From: Chara braunii
Lineage: Eukaryota; Streptophyta; Charophyceae; Charales; Characeae
Direction of reading: 5' to 3'
Assembly: GCA_003427395.1 (NCBI GenBank)
Contig: BFEA01000459.1
Coordinates: 142,883 to 176,006 of the forward strand
DNA: 33,124 nucleotides
Below are positions 30,830-33,124 of the stretch, one piece after another; position 1 is the first letter of the stretch; each line of letters begins with the position of its first letter. The notes under the pieces are model-generated. The model worked only from the letters and a program-made list of their open reading frames with translations, ran no database searches and was not told the origin of the DNA. The translations under genes were made by a program, and so were the position numbers.

Positions 30830-31689
30830 CGCTCTCCTCAGTAGTCGGCTTCCCGACATATCCGTCGCGGTTTGCCCCTCTTGCTACTGGAGTAGAGGTA
30901 TCGCAGGACCCAACAGAGTGTACTCAGCCCTCTGTCACAGTACCCTCTGCGCCTCCGCAGACCACCATCTCCCCTCCTACCCCTCCGAGACTACCGACAA
31001 GTCGAGCCATTCACTCCGTCCGTTGCAGCAAGCAACTTGCGACTCATGAGGACGTTGTGTCCTATCTTCTGGACTTGAGCATGCTCGGGGTTCGTCAGGA
31101 GCGACTCACCCTCCATGTCGTTGCATTGCGTCGCCTTCTCCTCATCCTCTCTGACCCTGATCGCACCCTTCCGATTATTTCAGTATGACTGGGGACCTCC
31201 ACGAGAGTGTACTCAGCGTTGTGGGATTCCGGTTCTCAGGGCGACTTCATTCACCCACGTGTGGTGAAAGAAGCCCGCTTACCCACGACAGGGTCTCTGA
31301 CTCCCATCTCCGTCGCCCTAGGGGATGACAAGACCCAACACTTCTTCGATCAGACGGTCGCCGACATCCCTTTCTTCCTCACTCTCGAGCCGACTGATCA
31401 TCCCCCGGTGCCTCGTCGCCACAACTCCTCTGCACATTTCGATGTGATGGAGATGGGGTACGATTTCATTCTCGGTACTCTGTGGTCTCGTCGGTTCCAC
31501 AACACCGAGGCCGATTGGGCGATCAACACTCTCGTTCTCAGAGTGAAGTGTGGACAGACGTATCACGTACCTTTTATAGGTACCATTGCCACACCATGCC
31601 CCGATCCTCCTCCCGAGGAGCCTTCCATGCCCATACCATCTATTACTATCACCGTCACCTCGCCTCGGCAATTCGCCCACTTCATCTGA
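30830..31689 (+). pseudogene. pro: Ty3/gypsy aspartic protease remnant
   Basis: The retropepsin active-site motif ALWDSGSQGDFIHP lies near 31,219, with a TGA just upstream at 31,186. The later MGYDFILGTLW (about 31,453) matches the conserved YDxILGxxW segment. It shares one reading frame with the upstream pol leader from about 30,830 and with the reverse transcriptase downstream. The domain ends at consecutive TGA and TAG codons (31,687-31,692), after which the same frame continues. The enzyme would process the Gag-Pol polyprotein. Confidence 0.85.
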
Positions 31690-31713
31690 TAGGATGACGT
31701 CACCTTCTTTGCA

Positions 31714-32853
31714 GTGAACGTTACAAATCTCTTGCACTATGATCCACCCTGTCCAGATGTCGAGCTCATCTCTCTGGAGCCAGATCCTTCGTCTATCTCT
31801 ATGACTTTCATCTCTACTTCCCTCCCTCCACCGTCCATCGAGTCCACCCTGTCGTTGCACATGGACGCTGACGCAGAGGAACTCGCACGCTATACGACCG
31901 ACCTGGAGCCCACAGTTTGTGACCTCATTCGAGATTACCACAACGTTTTTCCATCGTCGTTCTCATACGCCGGTATCCCACCGATACATGACGTCGAGCA
32001 TTCCATCCATCTTATGTCTGATTATTGTGTTCACTACCAGGCACCCTACTGACTCTCAATTCCTGAGGCCACTGAACTCAAGCGTCAACTTGATAAGCTC
32101 CTGAGACTGGGTTTCATTAGACCCAGCAACTCCCCGTGGGGTGCACCCGTCCTCTTTGCTTGCAAAGCGGATGGAACTCTCTGTCTCTGCATCGATTATC
32201 GCGAGCTCAACCGCTACATGGTTAAGAACAGCTACTCCATGCCTCGTTCCGACGAGCTGTTCGACCACCTAGCAGGCAGTCATTTCTTTACGAAGATTGA
32301 TCTTCTTAGCGGTTACCATCAAATCCGCATCGCTGCAGCGGACGAGCCAAAGACAACGTTCCAATCGCACTTCGGCCACTATGAGTTTACGGTGATGCCA
32401 TTTGGCCTCACCAACGCACCCGTCACCTTCCGGAGGGCGATGAATGACATCTTCAAGGATACCCTGGAGTAGTACGTTCTCGTCTACCTCGACGATCTCT
32501 TGATCTACAGCCGTACCCTTGAGGAGCATCTCAGACACCTCCGCGACGTCCTTGACCACTTGCACAGACATGGTTTCTACGCCAAGCTGAGCAAGCGCCG
32601 CTTTGCCTGACACAAAGTGTATTTCTTAGGACACTACGTGTCTGACCAAGGTCTCCACATGGACGACGCGAAGATCACTACTATTGCGGAGTGACCCGTC
32701 GCCACGTCCGCCAAACAGCTTCGCAGCTTCCTAGGCCTCACTACCTACTATAGTAATTTCATCTAGGGATACGATAGTTATTCCTACATCCTTACCACCA
32801 CCCTCCTCCGGAAGAACCCGCCATGGCCTTGGACACCTCTCCACGCTATGAAT
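31714..32853 (+). pseudogene. pol: Ty3/gypsy reverse transcriptase remnant
   Basis: The linker PPIHDVEHSIHL is followed by all main RT blocks: [52 protein letters not shown], and the catalytic VYLDD with YLDD at 32,485-32,496. FLGHYVSDQGL and the LRSFLGLTTYYSNFI thumb/connection follow. Five in-frame stops are present (32,050 TGA, 32,470 TAG, 32,608 TGA, 32,692 TGA, 32,764 TAG) but no frameshift. The codon at 32,692 falls where the family normally has tryptophan in an E-W-P motif. Sequence after LLRKNPPWPWTPLHA ends at the junction near 32,853; RNase H and integrase are missing. Confidence 0.95.
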
Positions 32854-33010
32854 CCCCCTCCGCGGCGGACAGGCGCGACTAAGTCCGCGGACGCGACCGA
32901 GTCCGCGACCCCGCGGCCGCGTCTGCGTGGACCCGCGTCTTCGCGGACACGTGGCGGCCGTTGGGGAGGGGGCTTGAGGAATCGGGAAGTGCCACGTGGC
33001 GGTGCAACCC
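32854..33010. repeat. CpG-rich GTCCGCGGAC-type repeat
   Basis: Short units such as GCGACTAAGTCCGCGGAC and GCGACCGAGTCCGCGACC recur, followed by GCGTC(T/C)-CGCGGAC variants and two CACGTGGCGG words. It directly follows the break in the gypsy element, so it may be the end of another inserted element. Confidence 0.6.
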
Positions 33011-33029
33011 CAACCCCACCCCATCAGGC

Positions 33030-33124
33030 AAAAAAAAAAGAAAAAAATTAAATTTTTGGTTGGGGGCGAAAGGGCGAAATCGAAGAAAAAAGAAAAAAAA
33101 AACGTGTTTTTTTTTTTTTTTTTT
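33030..33124. repeat. Homopolymer-rich window end
   Basis: Poly-A rich sequence interrupted by a short G-rich piece, then more than fifteen T residues to the last base. Nothing else is seen. A contig may end here because of the homopolymer. Confidence 0.8.

Larger units (their letters stand above)
28861..32853 (+). mobile_element. Ty3/gypsy LTR-retrotransposon internal region, truncated
   Basis: Gag, CCHC knuckle, aspartic protease and reverse transcriptase occur in the order of Ty3/gypsy elements. RNase H, integrase and both LTRs are not recognisable. Similarity stops abruptly near 32,853, where a CpG-rich repeat begins, so the element is broken there or interrupted by another insertion. 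Decay is by stops more than by indels in the pol part. Confidence 0.9.

Overview
The window is repeat-dominated nuclear DNA of a eukaryote, most likely a land plant or close streptophyte relative. The grounds are plant-style L1 LINE remnants with a C-terminal CCHC finger after the reverse transcriptase, a Ty3/gypsy gag-pol remnant, small inverted-repeat elements, long AT microsatellites and a telo-box-like motif. I cannot place it to genus. I found no intact host gene, tRNA, rRNA or CRISPR array. Every recognisable coding sequence is a decayed transposable element.

Layout. 1-1,450: AT-rich repeats with tandem and inverted modules. 1,527-4,930 (minus) and 4,930-6,480 (plus): two head-to-head, 5'-truncated copies of one LINE family. 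The plus copy is interrupted by a clean 201-bp MITE (5,251-5,451) with perfect 28-bp ends that include TTAA. 6,480-10,170: gene-free repeats, including ACCC/GGGT-rich arrays, a possible retrotransposon primer-binding site at 8,192 and a degenerate GATCTCAGTATT repeat. 10,177-18,640 (plus): a third, nearly full-length LINE of the same family with a long ORF1 region, an apurinic endonuclease and a reverse transcriptase. It is split at 14,455-14,826 by a GTAC-rich insertion flanked by a GGGTAAA duplication. 18,640-28,860: about 10 kb with no recognisable gene. It holds a 540-bp pyrimidine-only-like strand, repeated modules in both orientations, many short perfect hairpins, a 123-bp tandem repeat, and an array of about eleven hairpins that keep one loop sequence while their stems differ and still pair (24,187-25,120). 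28,861-32,853 (plus): a Ty3/gypsy internal region (gag, CCHC knuckle, protease, reverse transcriptase) cut off before RNase H and integrase. The window ends in CpG-rich repeats and homopolymers.

How the parts relate. The three LINE copies can be aligned to each other, and this gives internal evidence for the insertions: the 10-18 kb copy is an uninserted version of the MITE site. Decay is mainly by in-frame TGA/TAG/TAA codons, many explicable as C-to-T or G-to-A changes, as expected for methylated, silenced elements. The most notable candidate for something undescribed is the covarying hairpin array and its neighbourhood (about 20.5-25.1 kb). It is probably a noncoding part of a large retroelement or a structured RNA, but I could not assign it to a known family. 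All homology calls come from reading translated motifs by eye; no database search was run.
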